DNA of 64,000 nucleotides. Origin: DASZWJ01 sp963813895. GTDB lineage: Bacteria > Pseudomonadota > Gammaproteobacteria > JAURND01. The translations under genes and the position numbers were made by a program. The stretch is taken from assembly GCA_963813895.1 (NCBI GenBank), contig CAWFAS010000003.1:310001-374000 (forward strand), given 5' to 3'. Positions 54,606 through 63,129 of this stretch are shown in pieces (within the stretch, counting starts at the first letter, position 1; every line of letters starts with the position of its first letter). The notes beneath the pieces are model-generated. The model was given only the letters and a program-made list of their open reading frames with translations. It was not told the DNA's origin and did not search any database.

Positions 54606-54623
54606 AAAAAAAAGGAATTTTCT

Positions 54624-55359
54624 GTGAAAACTGCAATATTAATAGACGGCGGTTTCTTCATTAAAAGATATCGCTCATTAATAGGCAATCATCTCCCTGC
54701 TAAAGTAGCCAAAGACTTGCATGAAATCTGTCTGCAACATGTAAACACAAAATTTAGTGGCAATAATAATATCTCCAACACCTTGTACAGAATATTATTT
54801 TACGACTGCGCTCCAATTGGCAAAAAAGTACACAACCCCGTTACCCAAAGAAGTTACGACTTTAGCAAAAGTCCTGAATATCTATTTAGACATGAATTTC
54901 ACCAAGAATTAAAAAAGCTTAGGAAGGTAGCTCTACGTTTAGGGAGATTGTCCAGAGGACGGCGGTTGGATTATAAAGCCAGAGCAAACGAAAAAACTTC
55001 TTAATGGCACACTCAAAGTTACAAATTTGCAAGAAAATGACGTATTTTATGAAATACGCCAAAAAGGAGTAGATATGAAAATAGGATTGGATATCGCTTC
55101 CCTCTCCTATAAAAAATTGGTAGATCAAATAGTTTTAATCGCTGGTGATAGTGATTTTGTACCAGCTGCCAAGCTGGCCAGAAGAGAAGGCATTGACTTT
55201 ATTCTCGATCCAATGTGGAACCCGGTTAACCCTGATCTTCATGAACATATTGATGGCTTGAAATCTACATGCAAAAAACCAGCACCGTTAAGATCAAAGG
55301 ATATATCTTTATTGACTAATAACTTACGGGACACTAGTGGGGCACTTGCTGGCAAATAA
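54624..55359 (+). pseudogene. NYN-domain (LabA/limkain-like) ribonuclease gene, one frameshift
   Basis: GTG at 54624 with AAGGAA upstream opens KTAILIDGGFFIKRYRSLIG. The first frame ends with RLSRG near 54960; the next frame continues without gap as GGWIIKPEQTKKLLNGTLKV, EIRQKGVDMKIGLDIASL and IAGDSDFVPAAKLARREGID. Together they give about 245 residues of an NYN (PIN-like) nuclease with its acidic residues (IDGG, GDSDF). A single one-base change restores the full gene, so it is either recently broken or a sequencing error. Confidence 0.82.
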
Positions 55360-55449
55360 TGAGAATAATCAGCTATAAGCCAAAACAAATAATTCCATAC
55401 AACCAGTTGATTTAATTATTGTTATTTATTGTCAGCCATTCTCAGGTTT

Positions 55450-55507
55450 AGTTCAACAGGACTATTAATCATTGGGTCGCAGGTTCGAGCTCCTGCTTGG
55501 GGAGCCA
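55450..55507 (+). pseudogene. tRNA-Asn-like remnant
   Basis: Contains TAGTTCAA, the anticodon-arm-like GGACTATTAATC, the T-arm GCAGGTTCGAGCTCCTGC (with one extra base in the loop) and TTGGGGAGCCA. This follows the order of a tRNA-Asn, but the D-arm is deleted, no 5' acceptor strand pairs with the 3' end and the anticodon loop is altered. Probably a dead tRNA piece left by an integration event. Confidence 0.6.
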
Positions 55508-55756
55508 GAATCAAGGGTTTGTGAAAAAAATAAAAATAAGTATGAAAATCTGTATCGAACATGTGTCGAAGATTAACATAACCCACCTCCCCCAGGCGCA
55601 TGGAGCCAGTGACCACCTCAAGGAATTTAAAGGAGATCAAATTAGAAGAAACTACGCACTCTTTTTAGATATGCATTTTAATAAGTGGACTAACAATAAT
55701 TTTCCTCCAAATAATAGATAGTAGAAAACTATTTGAATAAATACCCCTTCTTTGAA

Positions 55757-56061
55757 CTAAGAGTATGAGTTTGATATTTTTTTCAAATAATCTGCCATTA
55801 ATCTGATATTGCTGTCATAACTGGCATGCCGATGGTACATATAGATTTGTATTGACACAGGCTGCTCATCCTCCAATTCTATTTTAATCAACTCGCCTTT
55901 GCGAATTTCTTCCTGGATCATAATGTCACAACACCACATCAGCCCAACGCCATTTAATGCTGCAATAATATATTAAATCCAGAAGTAGAAGCATAATTAC
56001 CTGTAACATAAACTTTTTTATTTTTTGAAAGAATCCACTCATTATACATTTTGATGTTGTA
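55757..56061 (-). pseudogene. LysR-type regulator, C-terminal remnant
   Basis: A frame reading EWILSKNKKVYVTGNYASTS is followed, after a one-base shift near 55970, by ALNGVGLMWCCDIMIQEEIR and ends at 55757. The sequence order (V.GN..., then A..G.GL....., then E...G.L) is the C-terminal half of a LysR substrate-binding domain. The DNA-binding half is missing. It is divergent from the beta-lactamase-like gene, the arrangement of ampR and ampC, so it may be a lost regulator of that gene. Confidence 0.75.
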
Positions 56062-56085
56062 CTATTTAAAAGGAATGAGAGCCCT

Positions 56086-57465
56086 ATGAAACAATATTCA
56101 CTTAACTGGCTCAAGAGAGTGCTTATATTTTTAGCCATCATGAAATTTAAGCCACACACACTCTGTATATTCCTAGCATCTTTGTTAACTTTAAATAACT
56201 GCTTCGCTAATTGCAGCACTATAGACCCTCAAGCTACGCAACTGATGCAACAAAGCAAAATTAATGGCATGGCAATAGCTATTATTCATCGGGGAAAAAC
56301 CGAATTTTGCAATTATGGTTACACATCGTCTAATCATCAAAATAAAATAAATGAACATTCACTGTTTGAAATAGCTTCCATTAGTAAAACCTTTACGGCC
56401 ACTTTGGCTGGCATTGCTGCTGCCCAAGGTTTATTTAATCTACAGGAACCTATTAGCGATTATGTGAATGAGCTAAAAGTTAATCCTCTATATCACACGG
56501 TTAATAGTCAGGAACTATTAGCGCATGTTTCGGGATTGGCTTTTACCCAAGAATCTAATTTTAAAATATCAACCCAAACAGACTTTGTAAATACATTGGT
56601 AAAAGTCAAAGCCCAATATCCACCACAAACCCACTATCAATACGGTCAAGTGGGTACTAGCCTGGTAGCGCTTGCCTTAGAAAAAAAATATCAATCATCA
56701 TTTAGCGATATTTTACAGAAACAATTGCTCAACAAACTAAATATGCAAGAAACCTTTGTCGATGTACCTTCAAATTACACAAATAGAGCAACGGGATATA
56801 ATAAAAATAACAAGCCTGTTCCCTACTTTAGAGTAGGAAGCCTAACGCCTGCGGCAGGAATAAAATCTTCAAGTTATGATTTGGCAAAATACCTCCACCT
56901 GCAGTTAAATGGCAATCATGATCCTGATTTTGCCAAAGTTTTAACTATAGTGCATCAAAACTATTATTGCCTATATCCCGATGGCACCTATCAACAATTA
57001 GGCTCTGTAAAACAATAACTTATCTTTTTAGCATCCCATCTAAGACTCATCTTCGCAGGCGGGAGGGTGTAGAAAAACACTTACATAGAACAACTATGCG
57101 CGCATTTTTCTACACCCTCCCGCCTGCAAATCTGAGCCTCAGCTGGGCGCTAAAAAGATAAGTTATTGTTTTACAGAGCCTTAGCTTGGGTTTATCATCC
57201 TAAAAATGATCTTTTGACAGAATTTAAACCAGAAACTCATAATGCCGCACAATTCAAACCACAAAAACTAGCGCAACATTGTGCAGATGATCCAAACGGA
57301 TTTATTGAGAAAACCGGCAATAGTTATGGTATGTCCTTATATGCTGTATATTCACCCAGCATAAACGCTGGAGTAATTGTGTTGGCTAATAAAGCCCGGG
57401 TTTCTGACACGGTTAATTTGGGAAGAAATATCCTAAAGCAAATAGAGCCTGAGAAAAATTTATGA
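56086..57465 (+). pseudogene. Class C beta-lactamase-like (AmpC family) gene split by a MITE
   Basis: The first part encodes a signal-type N-terminus, the catalytic S-x-x-K motif as SISK and a YGQ triad in place of YxN, up to YCLYPDGTYQQL. A family A element (57001-57180) interrupts a Leu codon; its sixth codon is TAA, ending the frame at 57018. Downstream, in the same frame, the gene resumes with AWVYHPKNDLL and the K-T-G motif in IEKTGNSYGM, ending at 57465. Element plus duplication is 183 bp, so the frame is kept. The product lacks KTG and is presumably inactive. A plain serine hydrolase rather than a lactamase is possible. Confidence 0.88.
57001..57180. mobile_element. MITE-like palindromic element, family A copy 4 (180 bp)
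   Basis: Perfect ends GGCTCTGTAAAACAATAACT and inverse, with TTA on each side (56998-57000, 57181-57183). It lacks the central CCGGGATCC palindrome of copies 1 and 2. Removing the element and one TTA gives CAACAATTAGCTTGG, the continuous reading of the host gene, a direct proof of the insertion. Confidence 0.95.
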
Positions 57466-58418
57466 GAACTCAAATACCAATTAATTCTGGATTAAATAAA
57501 TTATCTACAGCTTCACAAGTGTTAGCTAATTTAGTTTTGACTGGTAAAACAGCGCTTATTACCGGCGGACATTCCGGACTAGGCTTTGAATCGACAAAGG
57601 CATTAGCGGCTGCAGGCGCTCAGGTTATTGTGGGCGCACGAAATGTAGGTGTAGCTCAGGAAATGTTAAAAAATATACCTAAAGTGACAGTAGCAGACCT
57701 AGATTTGTCTGATTTAAATAATGTTAAACGTTTTTCAGACGATCTTATACGCTCGAAAATTCACATAGATATGTTGATTTGTAATGCAGGCATCATGGCT
57801 TGTCCTGAAACAAGAATTGCCTTAGGTTGGGAAGGACAATTTGCAATTAATCATATCGGACATTATGTCTTGACTAACCTAATTTGGCCGATGCTCAATC
57901 CAGATGCACGAATAATATGCGTTTCATCTGCAGGACACCACCTTTCATCCATACGTTGGGACGATATTCATTTTAAAAAAGAAGCTTATGACAAATGGAT
58001 AGCTTATGGACAGTCTAAAACTGCAAATGCTTTATTCGCACTGCAGCTTGATGAGCTCGGTAAAGAACAGGGTATACACGCCTTTTCGCTACATCCTGGA
58101 AAAATATTTACACCGCTACAAAGACACCTGGCAACGGAAGAAATGATTAAAGCAGGTTGGTTGGATAAAGAAGGTAAGCCTGCCGATCCCACATTTAAAA
58201 CCCCAGAACAAGGTGCTGCCACCCAAGTATGGGCAGCCACTTCGCCTAAATTAAAAGGCTTGGGAGGGCTTTATTGTGAAGACTGCGAAGTTGCAGAGTT
58301 GACATCAACCTATACCGAATCGTTTCGCGGTGTTTGTGATTATGCTACGAATCTGGCTGAAGCACAGAGACTTTGGGACTTAAGTGCAGATTTAACGGGA
58401 GTTAATACTTTTTTGTGA
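57462..58418 (+). CDS. Short-chain dehydrogenase/reductase (retinol dehydrogenase-like)
   Basis: 318 residues. NAD(P) motif TGGHSGLGFE (about 44-53), NAG at 119-121, catalytic Ser in VSSAGHH and Y-x-x-x-K as YGQSK are all present. The longer C-terminal half with SLHPGKIFTPLQRH matches WW-oxidoreductase/retinol-dehydrogenase-type SDRs. Its ATG overlaps the stop of the beta-lactamase-like gene, so the two were co-translated before the insertion. Substrate unknown. Confidence 0.9.
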   Translation: MRTQIPINSGLNKLSTASQVLANLVLTGKTALITGGHSGLGFESTKALAAAGAQVIVGARNVGVAQEMLKNIPKVTVADLDLSDLNNVKRFSDDLIRSKIHIDMLICNAGIMACPETRIALGWEGQFAINHIGHYVLTNLIWPMLNPDARIICVSSAGHHLSSIRWDDIHFKKEAYDKWIAYGQSKTANALFALQLDELGKEQGIHAFSLHPGKIFTPLQRHLATEEMIKAGWLDKEGKPADPTFKTPEQGAATQVWAATSPKLKGLGGLYCEDCEVAELTSTYTESFRGVCDYATNLAEAQRLWDLSADLTGVNTFL

Positions 58419-58559
58419 GCATTGGACATTAGATTTACAAGCAAACTCAAGGTGAGTGTTCCAAGTTTTGGCAGGTTGTAGCCTTTATAAATTCTTAAAT
58501 CAAAAGATTGGTTTTATTCAAGAGTATCGCTTGACCCATCCAGCATATGCTTGGCATGT

Positions 58560-59048
58560 TATCCCTGGAAACTAATCAGCGAACTGAGCTTAATTGAATG
58601 GCAACAAACATTGGATACTAATCTTACCAGCGCCTTCCTTACCACTCAGGCTTGTTTTTCTGTTATGAAAAAGCAACCAGCTGGCAACATTATATTTATT
58701 TCATCCATTGCTGGAGAAATAATAGGATTGCCACACATGTCGAGTTATGCGACAACCAAGGCTGGCATCAATGGCTTGATGCGAACTGCCGCTATTGAGT
58801 TTGCACCGTACAATATTAAAGTAAATAGTATTAGCCCTGGAAAAATGTATGATAGCCAAAATTTGGAAGAAAAGGATTTTAAAAATAAAATAGCGCCTAT
58901 TCCATTACAGCGATTTATTGATCCAAAAAATATAGCAGATATGGCTTTATTTCTTATAGAAAAAGGAGAAAACATAACCGGACAAAATTTTATTATTGAT
59001 GGTGGACAATCAATAGTAGGTGAAAACTCTCATGTACAAAAAATTTGA
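58560..59048 (+). pseudogene. SDR-family remnant without the cofactor-binding N-terminus
   Basis: The frame encodes LSLIEWQQTLDTNLTSAFLT, the catalytic Ser (FISSIAG) and SYATTKAG (Tyr and Lys), and the C-terminal GQNFIIDGGQS of FabG/KduD-type dehydrogenases. The first 70-80 residues, with the GxxxGxG motif, are missing. Directly upstream (58456-58575, another frame) is a 39-codon piece, VFQVLAGCSLYKFLNQKIGF, of an unrelated, unidentified gene. The junction suggests a deletion that joined two gene fragments. Confidence 0.75.
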
Positions 59049-59059
59049 GTTATTATTTT

Positions 59060-59189
59060 GTAACTGCTCACGCCATAGCCAGCTCAGTCCCGTCGTCCCG
59101 CGGCTTGTCCGCGGGATCCAGGAAAAAGCTGAGAAACCTCATTTCTGGATCCCGCGGACAAGCCGCGGGACGACGGAGTGAGCAGTTAC
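59060..59189. repeat. 130-bp palindromic element, GTAACTGCTCAC family
   Basis: Ends GTAACTGCTCAC and GTGAGCAGTTAC, with inner CGTCGTCCCGCGGCTTGTCC and its inverse, and GGATCCAG/CTGGATCC in the centre. It lies between the SDR remnant and the methyltransferase gene. Related short copies at 11203-11278 and 41823-42015 share the outer bases. Confidence 0.85.
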
Positions 59190-59277
59190 GTTTTAACAAA
59201 AATTCTAGGAAAATTCCTTGATTGTAAAAATATTTAATTAATATCAACTTAAATTCAGCTAGCAACGAGAGTTTTAT

Positions 59278-60000
59278 ATGCCAAAACAACCTGTTTTTAA
59301 CCAGTTAGCCCAATATTACGATTTAATCTATACTTGGAAAGAATATGCGAAGGAAGCCGATAAAATTAAATCGTTGATAACAAAATATAAAAAATCGGAA
59401 GGTAATGATTTATTAGAAGTCGCTTGTGGCACAGGGAAGCACACGCAATATCTTAAAGATTCATTTTCCATTTTAGCGACTGATGCTAATAAAGCCATGT
59501 TGGCCGTTGCCCAACAAAAGCTTCCCGATGTAACTTTCAAGCAAGCAGATATGATTAAGATGGATCTCGGTAAAACATTTGATATCATCATTTGCCTTTT
59601 CAGCTCTATTGCTTATGTTAAAACTTATAAAAATTTACGCAGTACAATAAAGAATTTTTCTCGTCACCTAAATAAGGGCGGTGTCGTTATTATTGAACCG
59701 TGGTTTACAGAATCGACTTATATAACCGGGTTACCTACCATGACCACTTACGATGGCGAAGACATCAAAATTGCCAGGCTATGCGTTTGTAAAAAACGCG
59801 GTATTCTTTCCGTAATGGATATGCACTATCTAGTTGCCGAGAAAGATAAAAACATGAAAAATTTCGTTGAAAAGCATGAATTGGCTATGTTTAATGTAGA
59901 CCAATTTCTTCAGATCATGCAAGAAAATGCCTTAAAATCTAAATTTTTAAAAAGTGGTTTAATGAAAGATCGGGGACTATATATCGGCGTTAAAAGCTGA
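59278..60000 (+). CDS. Class I SAM-dependent methyltransferase
   Basis: 240 residues. Motif I LLEVACGTGKHTQYL (about 41-55) binds S-adenosylmethionine; the acidic residue after strand 2 is in ILATDANKAML and motif II region is FDIIICLFSSIAYV. The C-terminal half resembles DesVI/glycine- or sugar-N-methyltransferase-type enzymes, but the substrate cannot be told. The start has ACGAGAG upstream. It is flanked by repeats and is not clearly in an operon. Confidence 0.88.
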   Translation: MPKQPVFNQLAQYYDLIYTWKEYAKEADKIKSLITKYKKSEGNDLLEVACGTGKHTQYLKDSFSILATDANKAMLAVAQQKLPDVTFKQADMIKMDLGKTFDIIICLFSSIAYVKTYKNLRSTIKNFSRHLNKGGVVIIEPWFTESTYITGLPTMTTYDGEDIKIARLCVCKKRGILSVMDMHYLVAEKDKNMKNFVEKHELAMFNVDQFLQIMQENALKSKFLKSGLMKDRGLYIGVKS

Positions 60001-60159
60001 CCGATGCTTTCCGTTTTTTGACTCAAGATCAAGTTAAAAGTAATACAATCAAAGATTTCTAGTCCATTACGTGCAAGCCTATAAAATGAGTAGCTATAAC
60101 TGAATCAATAATATAATTGATTTGCCCTAAATTTGTTTCAATGCATTGCGAGAAAAACT

Positions 60160-60657
60160 ATGAATGATACCTTTGAAATTCGATCCGCGACTGTAGAAGA
60201 TGCACCCCTGATTTTATCTTTTATCAAAGAATTAGCTGAATACGAAAAATTGTTGCATGAAGTGGTGGCTACCGAAGAAACGCTCAAGGAAACGTTATTT
60301 GGCGCAGATGCACATGCTGAAGTCATTCTAGGTTATTTAAACCGAGAAGCAGTTGGCTTTGCGCTTTTTTTCCATAATTTTTCCACTTTCTTGGGTCGCC
60401 CTGGAATTTATATGGAAGACTTATTTGTTAAACCGCACGTGCGTAGTAAAGGCATTGGTCAAAAAATGCTGGCTTATCTGGCGCATTTAGCTAAGCGTAG
60501 AAACTGTGGTCGCTTAGAATGGTGGGTATTAGATTGGAACGAAAGCGCCATTGGTTTTTACAAACGGATTGGTGCAAAAGCAATGGATGAATGGTCCGTC
60601 TATCGCATTACTGATCAGGCATTGGATAACTTAGCAGAAAAATGGCAGCAGAACTAA
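60160..60657 (+). CDS. GNAT family N-acetyltransferase (diamine/thialysine type)
   Basis: 165 residues from the ATG at 60160; an upstream in-frame ATG at 60133 lacks support in the family. The acetyl-CoA loop is VRSKGIGQKMLAYLA (about 100-114), and YMEDLFV, LEWWVLDWNESAIGFYKRIG match spermidine/spermine acetyltransferase-type GNAT enzymes. It probably acetylates a small amine in the cytoplasm. A palindromic repeat begins 2 bp after the stop. Confidence 0.88.
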   Translation: MNDTFEIRSATVEDAPLILSFIKELAEYEKLLHEVVATEETLKETLFGADAHAEVILGYLNREAVGFALFFHNFSTFLGRPGIYMEDLFVKPHVRSKGIGQKMLAYLAHLAKRRNCGRLEWWVLDWNESAIGFYKRIGAKAMDEWSVYRITDQALDNLAEKWQQN

Positions 60658-60658
60658 G

Positions 60659-60762
60659 CTGTCATCCTGAACGCAGTGAAGGATCTCCATCAGTGTGTCA
60701 CCTCAAGGAGATCCTTCGCTGCGTTCAGAATGACATTGCTCCCTTACGGTCGCGGCTCGGTG
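60659..60762. repeat. Palindromic repeat plus a half copy of the CCGAGCCGC repeat
   Basis: 60659-60735 is the CATCCTGAACGCAGTGAAGG type (right arm CGCTGCGTTCAGAATGACA). Directly after it, 60737-60762 carries TTACGGTCGCGGCTCGGTGA, one arm of the palindrome found complete at 13640 and 50032. It lies between the convergent GNAT and alcohol dehydrogenase genes. Confidence 0.8.
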
Positions 60763-60777
60763 AGAAACAAATACCAC

Positions 60778-61767
60778 CTACCAATGCGTCAATACCGCAC
60801 GAAATCGCACTTCGCCATTTTTCACTTTTTCATAAGCCTTAACGACGTCCTGGAAACCAAAAGTTTCAGTAATAACCTTCACCTTACCTTTAGCTGCTAA
60901 ATCCAAAGCCTCAAAAAGATGTTCGCGATTATTTTGCTGGCTGCCAATGATGCGAATTCTTTTCATGAGTAAATCTATAGGAGATAATTGCAATGGTTTG
61001 GCGTCAACTCCCATAATCATTAATCGGCCATCGGGTCGCAAACCTTGTATGCTATCCGTCATTGCTGCAGTGGAATTGGTGGTACTCAGAATAACATCCG
61101 CCCCTCCCGCTGCCATCAGTTCATTACCATTTCTAACGATAGAATCGGCACCTAATTCTTTAATTAATTTATCTTTATCCGGAGAGTGAGAAATCGCAAT
61201 CGTTTCAAATCCTGCCGCTTTAGCATATTGGATCGCTAAATGACCCAGCCCACCAATCCCTAAAACGGCCACACGCTCATGGGGCTTAGGGTCTGACAGA
61301 CGCAGACCGGACCAAACGGTATAACCTGCACAAAATATCGGCGCTGCCTGTTCATACGCAAGATTTTCAGGAATGAGCATGGTTCCATCAGCGAAGGCAA
61401 GCATATATTCGGCATGGCCACCGGCTATGTTAACACCGGTAGCTATTTGCTTTGCGCAGAAATTGGGTTTGCCACGGAAGCACCATTCACAACGGCCACA
61501 GGTGCTTTGTATCCAGGGAACCCCAACGCGATCACCCACTTTACGATTAGTCACCCCAGAACCAATTTCAACGATCTCCCCAACTGGTTCATGTCCTAAA
61601 GTCCGTGGAAATACCCCGGGGATTTCACCTTCGGCTTGATGGACGTCCGTGTAACAGATACCGCTAGCGTGAATTTTAATGAGCACCTGATTAAAGCCTA
61701 CTTTAGGCATTGGGACCTCCTGAATCTGCCAGGTCGCTTTTGCTGCTGGAACGATAATTGTCTGCAT
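60778..61767 (-). CDS. Zinc-dependent alcohol dehydrogenase
   Basis: 329 residues. Catalytic zinc ligands are in SGICYTDVHQAEG and GHEPVGEIVEIG; the structural zinc Cys set is CGRCEWCFRGKPNFC (about 92-106). The nucleotide-binding region is AVLGIGGLGHLAIQYAKAAG. It belongs to the AdhP/ADH5-type medium-chain dehydrogenases, oxidising primary alcohols with NAD. It is divergent from frmA with about 200 bp between, suggesting shared control of aldehyde metabolism. The minus-strand start has AAGGAAAT upstream. Confidence 0.92.
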   Translation of the reverse strand: MQTIIVPAAKATWQIQEVPMPKVGFNQVLIKIHASGICYTDVHQAEGEIPGVFPRTLGHEPVGEIVEIGSGVTNRKVGDRVGVPWIQSTCGRCEWCFRGKPNFCAKQIATGVNIAGGHAEYMLAFADGTMLIPENLAYEQAAPIFCAGYTVWSGLRLSDPKPHERVAVLGIGGLGHLAIQYAKAAGFETIAISHSPDKDKLIKELGADSIVRNGNELMAAGGADVILSTTNSTAAMTDSIQGLRPDGRLMIMGVDAKPLQLSPIDLLMKRIRIIGSQQNNREHLFEALDLAAKGKVKVITETFGFQDVVKAYEKVKNGEVRFRAVLTHW

Positions 61768-61966
61768 GTAAAATTTCCTTTTATTGTTGAAGGGTCTTGC
61801 ATCAATTGTACTACTTTCATTATGATAAACAATTAGCTCGAAGCATACCCCGAATGCCTGAAAAATGAAGATAAAGATGTGTTCCTGTTAGTACCTTCAG
61901 CCAAATCAAAAAATAGCGCAATTTAAATACATTCTAAGTTATTTTTTATCTTAAAAGGAGCCTATC

Positions 61967-63076
61967 GTGAAAACCACAGCAGCAGTCGCCTGGGAGGCAG
62001 GCCAGCCTCTGGAAATTGAGACCATCGATTTGGCTAAGCCAAAAGCAGGTGAAGTGATGGTGCATATTAAAGCCACTGGGGTGTGCCACACCGACGCTTA
62101 TACTTTATCGGGCGCAGATCCAGAAGGAATTTTTCCCTGCATTCTCGGTCATGAAGGCGCCGGAGTTGTCGTAGATGTAGGGCCTGGCGTGTCGCAGATG
62201 CAAATTGACGATCATGTAATCCCGCTTTATATCCCTGAATGTGGCGAATGCAAATTCTGCCTATCCGGCAAAACCAATCTCTGCCAGGCCATTCGCGCCA
62301 CGCAAGGCAAAGGATTGATGCCTGATGGCACCAGCCGCTTTAGTAAAAAAGGTACGCCAATATATCATTACATGGGCACCTCTACTTTCTCCGAATATAC
62401 CATTCTACCTGAAATTGCACTGGCTAAAATAAACCCTGCAGCGCCACTGGATAGAGTCTGTTTGCTGGGTTGCGGTATTACTACAGGTATTGGCGCTGTG
62501 CTCAACACTGCGAAAGTGACGCCCGGATCTAGTGTTGCAGTGTTTGGACTGGGCGGCATTGGCTTGAGCGTGGTCCAGGGTGCGGTTATGGCGAAGTCCG
62601 CGCGTATTATTGCGGTGGATATCAACGAAGATAAATTTGAATTAGCACGGCAATTGGGCGCTACTGATTGCGTCAATCCTGCCAAATTGAGTAATCCGGT
62701 GCAACAGGTGCTGGTTGATATGACAAACGGTGGTGTGGATTATTCTTTTGAATGTATCGGTAACGTCGATGTGATGCGTGCTGCGCTAGAGTGTTGCCAT
62801 AAAGGCTGGGGTGAATCGACGATTATTGGTGTGGCGGGCGCCGGTGAAGAAATCTGTACCCGGCCTTTCCAGCTGGTAACGGGTCGTGTGTGGCGCGGCT
62901 CAGCATTTGGTGGTGTGAAGGGGCGCAGCCAATTACCCGGGTATGTTGAACGTTATTTGCGGGGTGAAATTAAAATTGATCCTTTGGTTACACATCAAAT
63001 GCATTTAAAGCAGATCAATGATTCCTTTGAATTGATGCATCAGGGGAGATCAATACGTTCAGTGCTAAATTTTTAA
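61967..63076 (+). CDS. frmA: S-(hydroxymethyl)glutathione dehydrogenase (class III ADH)
   Basis: 369 residues. GVCHTDAYTLSGADPEGIFP and GHEGAGVVVDVGPGV carry catalytic zinc ligands, and CGECKFCLSGKTNLC the structural zinc set; IRATQGKGLMPDGTSRF is the class III signature. The NAD site is VFGLGGIGLSVVQGA. It oxidises the adduct of formaldehyde and glutathione to S-formylglutathione. The next gene encodes the hydrolase of the same pathway. AAAGGAGCC precedes the GTG start at 61967. Confidence 0.95.
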   Translation: MKTTAAVAWEAGQPLEIETIDLAKPKAGEVMVHIKATGVCHTDAYTLSGADPEGIFPCILGHEGAGVVVDVGPGVSQMQIDDHVIPLYIPECGECKFCLSGKTNLCQAIRATQGKGLMPDGTSRFSKKGTPIYHYMGTSTFSEYTILPEIALAKINPAAPLDRVCLLGCGITTGIGAVLNTAKVTPGSSVAVFGLGGIGLSVVQGAVMAKSARIIAVDINEDKFELARQLGATDCVNPAKLSNPVQQVLVDMTNGGVDYSFECIGNVDVMRAALECCHKGWGESTIIGVAGAGEEICTRPFQLVTGRVWRGSAFGGVKGRSQLPGYVERYLRGEIKIDPLVTHQMHLKQINDSFELMHQGRSIRSVLNF

Positions 63077-63129
63077 TCATTGCTTTATTCCTGCGGTAAG
63101 ATAACAGGTTTTCATCTGGAGATCAGGCT

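Noticed and set aside
55497..55721. 74-codon plus ORF after the tRNA-like remnant
   Set aside because: It starts within the remnant, lacks a ribosome site and has no recognisable domain.
60642..60900. Small ORFs (66 and 74 codons) after the GNAT gene
   Set aside because: They lie in palindromic repeats and overlap the alcohol dehydrogenase gene on the other strand.
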